Below, in pieces: positions 24,356 to 33,140 of a stretch of 64,000 nt of DNA. The DNA is from Sphingobium jiangsuense (GTDB lineage Bacteria; Pseudomonadota; Alphaproteobacteria; Sphingomonadales; Sphingomonadaceae): NCBI RefSeq assembly GCF_014196495.1, contig NZ_JACIDT010000002.1, positions 248,001 to 312,000 of the forward strand, given 5' to 3'. Made by a program: the position numbers and the translations under genes. Numbering within the stretch: the stretch's first letter is position 1; each line of letters opens with the position of its first letter. The notes below the pieces were generated by a model. The model was given only the letters and a program-made list of their open reading frames with translations. It ran no database searches and was not told where the DNA came from.

Positions 24356-24799
24356 TCAGGGAGCCGCGACCTTGATGATCGCGGTGTCGATCTCGATCGT
24401 CGGGTTCGCCATGACGATGCTTTCGGACCCGTCGATATTCTCCGGGTAGCCGAACACGCGCCCCCGGAAGTAGCGGATCGCGCCATCGGGCAGCGTCACC
24501 TTGTAGGAATAGAGATTATTGCTCTCGGCAGCCGTCCGCAGCAGCGTCTGGCCGGCATCCTCGTCGTCGTGGGCGAGGCTGGGCTGCAACGAGCCATAGT
24601 CGACGCCTCCCTTGTGCTTCTGGGTCGGGCCTTTCAGGGGCTTGAACTCGATCTTGCTATAGCTCGCGCCGATCGCGCCGATCTTCTCGATCTGGCCGAT
24701 CTCGGTATAGGTCAGCGCGGCATAGCCGGTCGCGTCCTGCGTTGCCGGGGCAGCAGCGGAAATGGCGAGCGCCGTGCCCGCCGCAGTAATCGAACCCAT
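24356..24799 (-). CDS. major tail tube protein
   Basis: This 147-residue protein begins MGSITAAGTALAISAAAPAT. Mixed beta content and YSKIEFKPLKGPTQKHKGG followed by a long beta region fit tail tube proteins of HK97-like phages. The location is right: after the tail terminator genes and before the chaperones. A strong GAGGAG site and an upstream terminator suggest it is made in large amounts from a separately adjusted message. Confidence 0.78.
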   Translation of the reverse strand: MGSITAAGTALAISAAAPATQDATGYAALTYTEIGQIEKIGAIGASYSKIEFKPLKGPTQKHKGGVDYGSLQPSLAHDDEDAGQTLLRTAAESNNLYSYKVTLPDGAIRYFRGRVFGYPENIDGSESIVMANPTIEIDTAIIKVAAP

Positions 24800-24817
24800 G
24801 GGGTTTTCTCCTCAAAT

Positions 24818-24841
24818 GAAAAGGCCCGCCAAAGGGCGGGC
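24818..24841 (-). terminator. hairpin with T tail upstream of the tail tube gene
   Basis: GCCCGCC (24824-24830) and GGCGGGC (24835-24841) pair around a 4-nt loop. On the minus strand CCTTTTCATTT follows. It lies about 10 nt before the tail tube ribosome site. Confidence 0.6.
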
Positions 24842-24869
24842 GCGGTGCGTGCGGGTACGGGTAGGGTAG

Positions 24870-25049
24870 TCAGCTGGCGGACTTGGCCTTCAGCTCGTCG
24901 GCGGTCGGCGCGCGGACGAGGCCGGCCGCCTTGTAATTGATGAACTCGCCTTCGGTCAGGTCGGGGGTGGTGCCAGCTTCAAACCGGCGTTCGGTGCCAG
25001 CATCCCGGAAGCTGCTGATCACGAACGCCTTCTTCGTCTTGTCGGTCAT
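24870..25049 (-). CDS. small phage protein, 59 aa, between tail terminator and tube genes
   Basis: Begins MTDKTKKAFVISSFRDAGTE and has AGGAG upstream. The form (basic start, F-x-AGT, LTEGEF-x-NY-x-AAGLV) resembles small proteins found in many HK97-like tail modules. Function unknown. Confidence 0.65.
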   Translation of the reverse strand: MTDKTKKAFVISSFRDAGTERRFEAGTTPDLTEGEFINYKAAGLVRAPTADELKAKSAS

Positions 25050-25063
25050 GGTCTTTCTCCTGT

Positions 25064-25465
25064 TCAAACCGGGGCATCGAAGCTCACCCGGAAATCCTGT
25101 GTCTGCTCGAAGCTGTTGCCTGGGCCGTTGACGTCGGGGCCAAGGCCAGCGGAAAGGATCGCGACGCGGGTACCGCCACCGATATTTCCGGTGCGACCGG
25201 TGCAGCATGTGCGCACCAGCTCGATGATCTGGCCTTGCTGCGCGTAGCTGCCTGCGCGCACGGTGACGGCGATCCGCGCGGTCGACCGGCACGAGCCCTG
25301 TCGCTTCAATGGCTGTCGATCGATCAGGCTGACGACTCGGACCAGCAGCAGGGGCGGCAAGGCGCCCTCCGGCAAACGCCCGCCCTTGATGTTCCCGACC
25401 GGCACAATGGCCGTCAGCGCGTCATAATCACGCAGCAGCGCGCCGATGATCTCCGCACCGGTCAT
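25064..25465 (-). CDS. tail terminator / tail completion protein (DUF3168-like)
   Basis: This 133-residue protein begins MTGAEIIGALLRDYDALTAI, with later beta strands around IAVTVRAGSYAQQGQIIELV. Size, fold pattern and position after the gp10-like gene fit the HK97 tail terminator that caps the tube. It overlaps the gp10-like gene by 4 nt. Confidence 0.65.
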   Translation of the reverse strand: MTGAEIIGALLRDYDALTAIVPVGNIKGGRLPEGALPPLLLVRVVSLIDRQPLKRQGSCRSTARIAVTVRAGSYAQQGQIIELVRTCCTGRTGNIGGGTRVAILSAGLGPDVNGPGNSFEQTQDFRVSFDAPV

Positions 25466-25977
25466 GCGTCGCCTCCGCCGGTGCGGATCCCGGTCTTGCT
25501 GATCCGGCTGTTGATGAACGCCTGCGCCGCGTTCCGTGCCTCGCTCTCCTTCGTGTCGAGCGCGACCCGCAGGAAGGGATGCGGACGCGAGCCGGGGTGA
25601 TGCACCGTCTTGCCGACGAATTTGCCCCCGATGACCAGCGATCCGGCCTTCACTCTTTCGTTGATCTTGCCGATGCTCATTCCGCCCCGCTGGCTGTCAT
25701 CGACCGAAATGAAATGGGGGTCGGTCCCATATTCGAGCCAAGGCGCGATATAAGCGCCGGGTCCCTTGACCTGCACCTTGGCGATGATGCGACCATCCTC
25801 CGCCTTCGTGGCGACCTTGATAGCGCCGCGTACCTCGCGCGAAATCACACGGTCCTTCGCCTCGTCGGCGATGACGGTGGCGCCCGCACGGCCAGCGCCG
25901 CGCAACAGCGTTGCAACCTCGGCAGGAATGCCGCCGATGAAGCGCTTGACCTCGCTGCGGCCCTTCACATTTACCAT
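25462..25977 (-). CDS. HK97 gp10-like neck/tail completion protein
   Basis: This 171-residue protein starts MVNVKGRSEVKRFIGGIPAE. It contains APWLEYGTDPHFI and the C-terminal PHPFLRVALD motif, both typical of HK97 gp10-like proteins. It joins head completion to the tail tube. The start shares one base with the stop of the head closure gene (TGATG). The longer frame to 26262 is shadow. Confidence 0.82.
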   Translation of the reverse strand: MVNVKGRSEVKRFIGGIPAEVATLLRGAGRAGATVIADEAKDRVISREVRGAIKVATKAEDGRIIAKVQVKGPGAYIAPWLEYGTDPHFISVDDSQRGGMSIGKINERVKAGSLVIGGKFVGKTVHHPGSRPHPFLRVALDTKESEARNAAQAFINSRISKTGIRTGGGDA

Positions 25978-26357
25978 CAGGCCGGGTTCCCGGCAGGCCG
26001 ATATTCCTCGGCGATAAACTCCAGGCCCTCCCGGTATCCCAATTCGGCGGGGCCGGAGATGATCTGAAGCAGCCGGATCACGGTATCCACGCCGCCCACC
26101 TTCCGCAGGACCGCAAAGCGCATGTGCGCGGCCACATCTTCGCGAAAGAGCATTCGGACGCGGGCAGGGCGGATGCTCGTCGTCATCCCTCCATCCAGCT
26201 TTTCGCCACGGCTTGGCAGCGCATCCTGCACCTGGGCATAAACGGTCGCGACCGGCTCCCATTCTCCCGAACCGGCCCCGTCAAAGCTGTTGTCGGCAAC
26301 CGGCCGCTCGATGCGGAGTCGCGTACGCCGCTGGCTGGATTTGAGGCCGGTTATCAT
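25977..26357 (-). CDS. head-tail joining / head closure protein
   Basis: This 126-residue protein begins MITGLKSSQRRTRLRIERPV. It carries W-x-PVATVYAQVQDALPSRGE, the pattern of phage head-tail adaptors that close the portal channel (HK97 gp9 / SPP1 gp16 type). It overlaps the connector gene by 4 nt (ATGA). Confidence 0.78.
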   Translation of the reverse strand: MITGLKSSQRRTRLRIERPVADNSFDGAGSGEWEPVATVYAQVQDALPSRGEKLDGGMTTSIRPARVRMLFREDVAAHMRFAVLRKVGGVDTVIRLLQIISGPAELGYREGLEFIAEEYRPAGNPA

Positions 26358-26647
26358 AGCTTCCGAACCTTGAACCTGCCGCACAGCCGCCGCGCGCTAA
26401 CCTCGACATCGCCAGCGAGGCCGCCTGTTTCGCGGTCGCCATAGAAGCCCGCGACCAGTAGGCGCATTGCGCGCAGCAAAACGGGCGGAACTTCGTCGTC
26501 GCCGACGATCTCCGCGAAGGAGCGACCGGTATAGTTCTCGATCCAGCCCCTCGCGTCGACAATCGCGGCGCCGATCAGATCATCCTCGTCCTCGTCCAGC
26601 ACGCGCAGCTGCGCCTTGGCCTGTTCGAGGGTGAGCGGTTCCGCCAT
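26354..26647 (-). CDS. head-tail connector protein (HK97 gp6-like)
   Basis: This 97-residue protein begins MAEPLTLEQAKAQLRVLDED. The segment LTLEQAKAQLRV...DDLIGAAIVDARGWIENYTGRSF is the typical start of the gp6-like adaptor that binds the portal ring. It is followed by head closure and gp10-like genes in canonical order. Confidence 0.85.
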   Translation of the reverse strand: MAEPLTLEQAKAQLRVLDEDEDDLIGAAIVDARGWIENYTGRSFAEIVGDDEVPPVLLRAMRLLVAGFYGDRETGGLAGDVEVSARRLCGRFKVRKL

Positions 26648-26651
26648 GATT

Positions 26652-26828
26652 TCAGTCGTCCGCGTCGGCCGCCATGCCGAGCGCTTCGGTGACAACCTCA
26701 TGGCCCGGCCGCGTCGGGTCGTTCATGTCGATGCGGTCGGCTGCGGATGCAGGGGCCGCGTCGGCGTGCTGTTCGATCGGTGCCGGTGCTTCTTCGCTCG
26801 TTGCCGAGGCGGCTTTCTTGGTCGTCAT
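26652..26828 (-). CDS. small Ala-rich phage protein, 58 aa
   Basis: Begins MTTKKAASATSEEAPAPIEQ and is strongly enriched in Ala, Glu and Asp, probably disordered. It lies between the capsid and connector genes with GGGAGAAAATCC upstream. It may be a capsid accessory or simply a spacer protein; unknown. Confidence 0.6.
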   Translation of the reverse strand: MTTKKAASATSEEAPAPIEQHADAAPASAADRIDMNDPTRPGHEVVTEALGMAADADD

Positions 26829-26881
26829 GGATTTTCTCCCATCGGTTGATCGGAAGGGCGGAGGGACGCCCCTTCGAACAA

Positions 26882-26905
26882 CCGGGGCGGCCAAAGCCGC
26901 CCCGG
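26882..26905 (-). terminator. stable hairpin after the major capsid gene
   Basis: CCGGGGCGGC and GCCGCCCCGG form a perfect 10-bp stem with a CAAA loop, 6 nt after the capsid stop. There is no T tail on either strand, so it is more likely an attenuator or RNA-stabilising structure than a full terminator. Confidence 0.5.
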
Positions 26906-26911
26906 AGAGGA

Positions 26912-28195
26912 TCAGGCCGAAACCTTGAGCGCGCGCATGGACTCGGGATTGACCACGCCGCCGCCAACGCGCTTGGTCGTGTAGAAGTGCACGAACGGCT
27001 TGTTGGTGAACGGATCGCGCAGGACGCGGGTGCCCACCCGGTCGATGATCAGGTAGGTCGCTTCCATATCGCCGTAGAGCGCGGCGATGTTGCCAGCCGC
27101 GATCGTCGGCATGTCGGGCAGTTCTACGACCGGAGCGGCGTTGATCGTCGCGGGCTCCCCGGCCACGAAACTCGGCTGCCAGAGGAAATTGCCCTGGCCG
27201 TCCTTGAGCTTGCGGATTTCTCGCAGCGACAGGCGGTTCAGGTACAGCTTGGCGTTGCCCGCGAATTCCGACGGCAGGTCGTACATCAGGTTGATGATGC
27301 CGTCGGCGGTCAGTGCCGCCGCAGCGCCCGAGTTCACGACGCTGATGGCGCCCCACGGATGCCGCGCGGCGTTCGCGGCGCCGGTGACATAGGTGAGGAT
27401 ACCATAGGGCTTGTTGGTCCCATCGCCGGAGAGGAACGCGATGCCTTCCTGCCGGGCGAACTCGGTGTTGATCTCGTCGGCAAGCCACTGTTCGAGGTCG
27501 AGCGCGGCATCGTCCAGCATCTGCTGCGTCGCCGCCGGGTTGGCATAAAGCTCGCCGGGGATGAAGTCGAGCGACGCGAAGGCGGGGGTGCTGGTCTGCG
27601 GGCGAGCGGCAGTTTCACCAACCCAGCCGCTGCCGACAGCGCGATCGGTGAACAGCTTCTTGAACCCGGCCGTCGAAATCGAGATGACACGCGAGTTCTG
27701 GCGCACGGCCGAAACGCGCTTCAGCTTGCCGCTGATCGTGCGATCCCATTCGATCGGCGCGAGATAGCCGCCCTCGCTGTCGGTCGCCTTGTTCAGCGAT
27801 GCGCTGATCTCGGTGCCGCGCCGCATGTGCAGCTTGAACGCCGACACATATTCGGGATCGGTCGGCTCAAGATCGCCGATGACCGCGCCATTGCCGTTGA
27901 GCTTGCCTGCCGCGATGATCTTGGCATGCTCGTCCATGGTCTTTTCCATGGCCGAGATGGCATCGGAAATCTTGCCGAACTGGTCGACGTCGAGGGGGTC
28001 GATCTTGGCTTCGATCTTGTCGAGGCGCGTGTCGTTCAGCTTGCGCATTTCCTCGACGGCGGCCTTGATCTGGTCAAGCATCGACTTGGTGTCGCCGGTG
28101 ATATCGGCACGGGGCTGGGCTGCGATGGAACGCGGGGGATTGGCGGCGTGAATCGCCAGTGCCGCCATGGAGGCGGCGGAAGTCAGCATGTTCAT
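26912..28195 (-). CDS. HK97-fold major capsid protein
   Basis: This 427-residue protein has an N-terminal helical delta domain (about 1-110, heptad-like MLDQIKAAVEEMRKLNDTRLDKIEAK). The HK97 fold follows, with EGGYLAPIEWDRTI, FLSGDGTNKPYGIL and the C-terminal segment PFVHFYTTKRVGGGV. The prohead protease directly upstream should remove the delta domain after assembly. It follows portal and protease in canonical order. Confidence 0.93.
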   Translation of the reverse strand: MNMLTSAASMAALAIHAANPPRSIAAQPRADITGDTKSMLDQIKAAVEEMRKLNDTRLDKIEAKIDPLDVDQFGKISDAISAMEKTMDEHAKIIAAGKLNGNGAVIGDLEPTDPEYVSAFKLHMRRGTEISASLNKATDSEGGYLAPIEWDRTISGKLKRVSAVRQNSRVISISTAGFKKLFTDRAVGSGWVGETAARPQTSTPAFASLDFIPGELYANPAATQQMLDDAALDLEQWLADEINTEFARQEGIAFLSGDGTNKPYGILTYVTGAANAARHPWGAISVVNSGAAAALTADGIINLMYDLPSEFAGNAKLYLNRLSLREIRKLKDGQGNFLWQPSFVAGEPATINAAPVVELPDMPTIAAGNIAALYGDMEATYLIIDRVGTRVLRDPFTNKPFVHFYTTKRVGGGVVNPESMRALKVSA

Positions 28196-28209
28196 GGGGT
28201 ATTCTCCGG

Positions 28210-29091
28210 TTATCGAAGGGCGTTCAGGAGGCCGTTGAAGGAAGCGGCCAGTTCAGGATCGCCAGCGCCCGGCGTGGCGGTTGTCAGGGCAGCGTCCGGC
28301 TTGCCCTTGATCTTGTTGATGCGAGCGCGCGCCTCGGTACGGGTGTGCCCTGCCGCCAGCAGCGTCAATTCCAGCGCGCGGACCTCGTTGACGTCCCGGT
28401 CGGAGGCTTTGGCGGCCTCATCGACGCGGACCTGATCGGCAGCCAGGAGGGCGTCGGCGAAACCGCGCTCGATGGCCTGACTGCCCGACATATAGGTTTC
28501 GTCGTCCATCCATTTGGCGACATCGGCGGCATTCTGACCGGTCCGAGCGGCATAGACATCGCGCATGGCGGTATCGAACGGCTCAAGCCATTTCGCGGTT
28601 TCCGCCATGTCGTGGCGGTTGCCGACCGACACGACCCAGCAATTGTGGACCATGATGAAGCTGGCGGCGCCAATCTGGATTTCATCGCCCGCCATGGCGA
28701 TGACGGACGCGGCAGAGGCGGCCATGCCCATCACCTTGACGGTGATCTGCTGCGGATGCTCGCGCAGGACATTGTAGATAGCCAATCCCTCGAACATGTC
28801 GCCGCCGGGGCTATTGATCTGCACTTCAACGGGTCGATCACCGATCGCGCGGAGTTGCGCGGCAACGCGCTTTGCGGTGATGCCGCCGCCGGTCCACCAG
28901 TCCTCGCCGACGATATCGAACATGGTTATCACGTTGTCGCCCTGTTCGAGGGCGGCGGGGCGGAGGCCCGCGGCTTCCTCGCCCCAGCGGGAAAGAACGT
29001 CTTCTTTCGTGAAGGCGCCGACGCGACGATCGCCGGGCAGCGGGACCGCGCCGGGGCGCTCCCGCGCGAAAATGCGCGACATGCGGTTCAT
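28210..29091 (-). CDS. ClpP-like (S14) prohead protease
   Basis: This 293-residue protein has the ClpP fold core INSPGGDMFEGLAIYN. The catalytic Ser is in MAASAASVIAMAGD and His in FIMVHN, with an Asp further on. Such proteases mature HK97-type capsids in place of the U35 family. It overlaps the portal gene by 4 nt and precedes the capsid gene. Confidence 0.88.
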   Translation of the reverse strand: MNRMSRIFARERPGAVPLPGDRRVGAFTKEDVLSRWGEEAAGLRPAALEQGDNVITMFDIVGEDWWTGGGITAKRVAAQLRAIGDRPVEVQINSPGGDMFEGLAIYNVLREHPQQITVKVMGMAASAASVIAMAGDEIQIGAASFIMVHNCWVVSVGNRHDMAETAKWLEPFDTAMRDVYAARTGQNAADVAKWMDDETYMSGSQAIERGFADALLAADQVRVDEAAKASDRDVNEVRALELTLLAAGHTRTEARARINKIKGKPDAALTTATPGAGDPELAASFNGLLNALR

Positions 29092-30419
29092 GCTGTTTCC
29101 TTTTTCCTGCGGGCCGGAGGAGTGCCCGGCTCCGGCTCATCTTCTTCCGCGACCTGCGCGGCCGTAGTGCCGGGTCGGGGCAGGTCTTGCCCGTCGGGAC
29201 GGGGATTGCGGTCGAAGGCCTCGCGGACCTCGTTGGGCGAGAGCCAGGCCGAATTATTGCCCAGCGCCTTCGCGAAGAAATCGGCCTGATCCTTCAGCGA
29301 TCCGCGCAGCAACGCTTGTTCATTGTACTTGGCGTACATGGTGTTCTGCTCTTCCTCGGTGAGCAGGCACATCCAGATGGCCTCTTCCCAGATGACGAAC
29401 CACGCCATCAGGCAATAGGTAACGAAGAACAGCCCCAACTGCTCGATCCCGCTTCCCCAGCTCGTTTCATCGAACATCAGCAGCGGGCGAGGCGCGCCGG
29501 TGAAGCGCGACACCTCCTCGGCCTCGTGCTGCATCAGCTCCTTGAGCTGCGAATCCCGCGCGTTTGAGGCGAAGAGCTTGGCCGTCAACCCCTCTTCGAG
29601 GACCATCCAGTCGTCTTCCGCCTCGACGCCCGCATAATTGTCACGCAGGCTTTGCTTCAGGCGTTCGATTGTCTCGTCACCGAGAACTTCTTTGGTTTCG
29701 AGTGCACCCCGTGCCATCGACCCCTTGGTCAGCAGGCGGCCGGCCGCCTGCTGCGCCTTCATCGCAAGGCCCAGGGTATCGGCGCAGACATCGATCAGGC
29801 CGACGCCTCGCAGCCCATCCAGCGACAAAGGCGAACGAAAATGGAAAACCTCGTCCTGGGACAGGGTGCGCTTTGCACCGATTTTCGGCTGATATTCGAA
29901 CGTCAGCTTGAACGTGTCGGACAGGCAGGGCTTAACGCATCGGCGGGGCAGGGGGATCAATTCCCGCACCGCCCCGCGCGATTTCACCTTGAGAGCATAT
30001 GCGTTGCCGTCCGCCAATGCACAGAACTGCATATAGGCCTTGAACTGGCTGGCGGTCTGATAGCTGTTCGCCTTGCGGTGCAACACATTGAACAGCGGGT
30101 GATCGCGCGCCTTCTCCGTCTCCCCATTGGCCTTCCGCCGCATAAGGTGAACCGGCAGCATGCCCATGGACCCGCAGATAAGGGACATTGCCCGGAAGAA
30201 TGTGCTGTTGCGCAGCGCCATCCGCTCATTGGCCGCTTCGCCGACGACCCCAATCCTCCCATCCCGCATGAAATCCAGCAAGGCCGGATCATTCAGGTCA
30301 TAGGTGTTGTACGCCATCACCGGCACGGCATTGCCTCTTGCGGGAGGAGAGGCAGGCGCGGCGGAGGAACGGCGATAACCGGCCGCGCGCCGGTAATCGT
30401 CGGGAGACAAGCCAGACAT
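29088..30419 (-). CDS. HK97-type portal protein
   Basis: This 443-residue portal carries AMSLICGSMGMLPVHLMRR, LHRKANSYQTASQFKAYMQF and the VLEEGLTAKLF...DSQLKELM region characteristic of the HK97 family. It forms the dodecameric ring for DNA entry and exit. The C-terminal tail is Pro/Glu rich and basic at the end. It follows the large terminase by 10 nt. Confidence 0.92.
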   Translation of the reverse strand: MSGLSPDDYRRAAGYRRSSAAPASPPARGNAVPVMAYNTYDLNDPALLDFMRDGRIGVVGEAANERMALRNSTFFRAMSLICGSMGMLPVHLMRRKANGETEKARDHPLFNVLHRKANSYQTASQFKAYMQFCALADGNAYALKVKSRGAVRELIPLPRRCVKPCLSDTFKLTFEYQPKIGAKRTLSQDEVFHFRSPLSLDGLRGVGLIDVCADTLGLAMKAQQAAGRLLTKGSMARGALETKEVLGDETIERLKQSLRDNYAGVEAEDDWMVLEEGLTAKLFASNARDSQLKELMQHEAEEVSRFTGAPRPLLMFDETSWGSGIEQLGLFFVTYCLMAWFVIWEEAIWMCLLTEEEQNTMYAKYNEQALLRGSLKDQADFFAKALGNNSAWLSPNEVREAFDRNPRPDGQDLPRPGTTAAQVAEEDEPEPGTPPARRKKETA

Positions 30420-30429
30420 TGCGCCTCCC

Positions 30430-32235
30430 TCAGAGCCTCAGAACGCCACGTGTGGCGTAGACGGATTTCTTCTTCGGCTTTGCCGTCGCGGTGGCCGCGC
30501 CGACTGCCATTGCGATCGTCACCATGCCGTCGATGCGTCCCCGCGATTTCTTCTTGTCGAAGGCCCGGTTGCCCTGACCATCGGCGATGATCACCGTATT
30601 GGCCGCACAGCTGTAGGACACCGGCGAGGCGTCGATGATGATTTTGCCGTCAAGGATGCGGTCCTCGGTGCGCGTGATCGAGTGGGGCATGCAAAGCTGC
30701 CGGTCCTCGAACATGATCCGCGTTCCCTGGGCGTGCTTCACGATCTTCAGGCCGCGCCCGGTGCTTGTCGGGCCATCGTATAGCCACCAGTCGACACCCA
30801 CCTCCGTCAATGCGTCGGTGAACGACGTTAGGAAGGCTGGGTCGACAACCAGTTCTTCGACCTCATGGTCCGCCAGCAGTTCAGCGACGCGCTGGGCGAC
30901 GAAGGTATAATCGATCGTCGCGCCGGGCGTGGCAGTCAGGTGCCCGTCCTCGACCCAATCGGGATAGGGCGCCCGGTCGCGTTCCGCCCGATCCTCCAGC
31001 CCCTCCTTGGTCGTCCAGTACCAAGTCTTGACCGCGACCAGATCGGCAGGAACGTCCCATGCCGCCGATAGCGCGGTAAGGTCGTTCTTCGCCGACAGGT
31101 CGAGCGACAGGAAGCATTTGCGGCCCCGCATGGCTCGCTCATCAACGGCGCCCTGAACCGCTGCCCAGCTTTCCTCCGCGATCCAGAAATCGGCAGCGCC
31201 TATGTCGATCCCGAAATAGAGTCGCTTGACTGACGATTTCGTGGACGGCCTCAGCGATGCCCCGGCGACCACCGTGCGCAGATTATCGACCGGGAATGTC
31301 TCACCAAGAGCAGGGAGGGCCTTGGCCCAGCACGCCTCATTCTCGAATACCGCTTCCCGATCCGCCTTATCCACACGCGCGATGAATGCGAAGGCGCTGT
31401 CGTCGCGGGCCTCGCCCCGCACGATCTGCTGATACATCTCCGAATAGCTGGTGCCCACGATCTGCGAGGTCGCCGGGGTGTTCGTGCCCAGCAGCATCAG
31501 CGAGTTGCCCGCCACCTTGTCGATAGCGCGCTGCCACGTCTCAATCGGGCCATCCGACTTGAATTCGTGGATCTCGTCCGCCGCCACATAGGCGGGGCGA
31601 GGGCCTGACTGGCTCTCGCCGCCTGCCAGCGTGCGAAAGAACGAGCCGCTTTCCGGGTGCTCGATCTTCCAAGCGTTGTCCAACTCGCCGCGAATGACCA
31701 CTTCGCCTAGCGATTCGAGCGTCGTTCCGTCATCCTCGTCGGGAACCTGCCCCCGGCACATCGATACCGCGTCACGGAAAAGGACGTTGGCCGTCGCCTT
31801 GTCCTGCCCGATCGCATAGCATTGCGCGTGCGGAATGCCGTCCCAGCCCATCAAATAGACGCCGATCGCGCCCATGAGCGGCGATTTTGCTTGCCCCTTG
31901 CCGGTTTCCAGCCACCCTTTGCGGAACCTGCGGCGCCCGTCCTCCCGCAGCCAGCCGAACAGGCTGCCGACGACGAACGTGTGCCATTCCAGCGGATGGA
32001 ATGGCTCCCCGGCGCGCGGGCCGTCCGCGACCGAAAATACAGCCGGGAAGAAGTTCAGCGTATGGGCGGCGGCCTCGGGCGACCAGTGGAGGCCTCGCGC
32101 CGCGCCGTCGCGCATATCGCGCAGATGCCGCTCGGCCGCCATGCCGACCAGATCGCCGACAACGAATTCCCCTTTGACCGCAGCTTCCGCCCAGGCTGTC
32201 GTCGGATCTGGCAGCGCCAGAAACCTATTTCTCAA
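30430..32235 (-). CDS. terL: terminase large subunit
   Basis: This 601-residue protein has an ATPase domain with the degenerate Walker A WLETGKGQAKSPL (about residues 108-120) and Walker B YVAADEIHEF. A C-terminal nuclease domain has acidic residues in FLSLDLSAKNDLT and VVDPAFLTSF. It packages DNA and cuts at cos or pac. The frame begins at TTG (32235), overlapping the small subunit stop by 11 nt; no better ATG is seen near the family N-terminus. Confidence 0.9.
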   Translation of the reverse strand: MRNRFLALPDPTTAWAEAAVKGEFVVGDLVGMAAERHLRDMRDGAARGLHWSPEAAAHTLNFFPAVFSVADGPRAGEPFHPLEWHTFVVGSLFGWLREDGRRRFRKGWLETGKGQAKSPLMGAIGVYLMGWDGIPHAQCYAIGQDKATANVLFRDAVSMCRGQVPDEDDGTTLESLGEVVIRGELDNAWKIEHPESGSFFRTLAGGESQSGPRPAYVAADEIHEFKSDGPIETWQRAIDKVAGNSLMLLGTNTPATSQIVGTSYSEMYQQIVRGEARDDSAFAFIARVDKADREAVFENEACWAKALPALGETFPVDNLRTVVAGASLRPSTKSSVKRLYFGIDIGAADFWIAEESWAAVQGAVDERAMRGRKCFLSLDLSAKNDLTALSAAWDVPADLVAVKTWYWTTKEGLEDRAERDRAPYPDWVEDGHLTATPGATIDYTFVAQRVAELLADHEVEELVVDPAFLTSFTDALTEVGVDWWLYDGPTSTGRGLKIVKHAQGTRIMFEDRQLCMPHSITRTEDRILDGKIIIDASPVSYSCAANTVIIADGQGNRAFDKKKSRGRIDGMVTIAMAVGAATATAKPKKKSVYATRGVLRL

Positions 32236-32659
32236 CGGACTTCAGATAGGCAGCTGCGGCGCTGCGTTTGCGGTTCTTGCGGTCAACCTTGGTGACGCCG
32301 CCCCGGCGGCGCGGCGACAGGCCAAGCTCGGCTTCCAGTGCGGCGGCATCGGATGCCGCCTCGCGCATAGCCGTAAAATACGGACTGATCCGTGCGATGG
32401 CTTTCGGATTACCCCGCTTCGGCTTCATCACCGCCCCTTGTTCTGCCACGACTCGGGCCGACCGGTCGTAGATCAGGTACGCCAGCACAAGCCGTTGGAT
32501 CGAATGCCCGGTCGAGGCCGCCAGCGTCTCACGCTCGCGCATTTCGATCGTGATCCGCTGCCAATGGTGGCGCGCCGTTTCAACTTCGAGAGGGTCGGAA
32601 AGCAGCAGCGACCAATCCGGCTCAACTGCAATCTGCCCGGTGCCTTCGATAGCTTCCAT
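32225..32659 (-). CDS. terS: P27-type terminase small subunit
   Basis: This 144-residue protein has a central helical DNA-binding region (DWSLLLSDPLEVETARHHWQ...LVLAYLIYDRSARVVAEQGAV). Its C-terminal stretch NPKAIARISPYFTAMREA is typical of the P27 family. It recognises phage DNA to start packaging. Its ATG lies just downstream of the probable cos region. Confidence 0.8.
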   Translation of the reverse strand: MEAIEGTGQIAVEPDWSLLLSDPLEVETARHHWQRITIEMRERETLAASTGHSIQRLVLAYLIYDRSARVVAEQGAVMKPKRGNPKAIARISPYFTAMREAASDAAALEAELGLSPRRRGGVTKVDRKNRKRSAAAAYLKSVEK

Positions 32660-32782
32660 GACACATCATCCCCTATGGGGATGCCCCCAACTTTTCCGTC
32701 TGAAAATCCAACTTATTGTGCATGAAGGGCGGGGTTCGGTTTCCGCCCTCGGCCCCCTCAGACTTTCGGACCGGGGGAGGGG
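32660..32782. other. probable cos/packaging region between HNH and terS
   Basis: This 123-bp gap lies between the HNH gene and terS, the place where HK97-like phages with a gp74-type HNH keep cosN. It contains the dyad CCCC-TAT-GGGG (32673-32683) and a stem AGGGCGG / CCGCCCT that may end the HNH transcript. The cut site cannot be identified from sequence alone. Confidence 0.4.
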
Positions 32783-33133
32783 TCAGGTCCGATCCGGCCG
32801 GTTCCATGGGTGGTCCGGGCTGGTCGGCCGCCCATCGCGCCCGATCCCCCGCGCCGTGCGCATCCCGAACTGCTCGGCCGTCGCCTCGGCATGGCACGGG
32901 TCACAAAGGTTCCGCGTGTTGCTGTCCTCGTCCGTCCCGCCCAGCGCGAGCGGCTTGATATGGTCAACGACAGTTGCGAACACCGTCAGGCCCCGTGCGT
33001 CGCAGCGCTCGCAAAGGCCATCGGTGCGCGCCATGCGCCGCTTTCTCACCTCGACCGCTTTGCGCCCGCGCAGTCTCTCGACGCGCTCGCGAGGCCGGGC
33101 GCGGTCAGTCGGCGGACGGCTGGGCATCAGCAT
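32783..33133 (-). CDS. HNH endonuclease next to the terminase genes
   Basis: This 116-residue protein has the HNH core CERCDARG...VDHIKPLALGGTDEDSNTRNLCDPCH, with CxxC pairs for structural zinc and catalytic His in VDH. In HK97-like phages such a nuclease works with the terminase at cos. The ATG at 33133 is chosen; 33127 is also possible. The C-terminus ends in a basic WNRPDRT tail. Confidence 0.87.
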   Translation of the reverse strand: MLMPSRPPTDRARPRERVERLRGRKAVEVRKRRMARTDGLCERCDARGLTVFATVVDHIKPLALGGTDEDSNTRNLCDPCHAEATAEQFGMRTARGIGRDGRPTSPDHPWNRPDRT

Positions 33134-33140
33134 CAAGCCC

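Noticed and set aside
26747..28435. 562-codon plus-strand frame opposite the capsid gene
   Set aside because: Antisense shadow of the major capsid and neighbouring genes.
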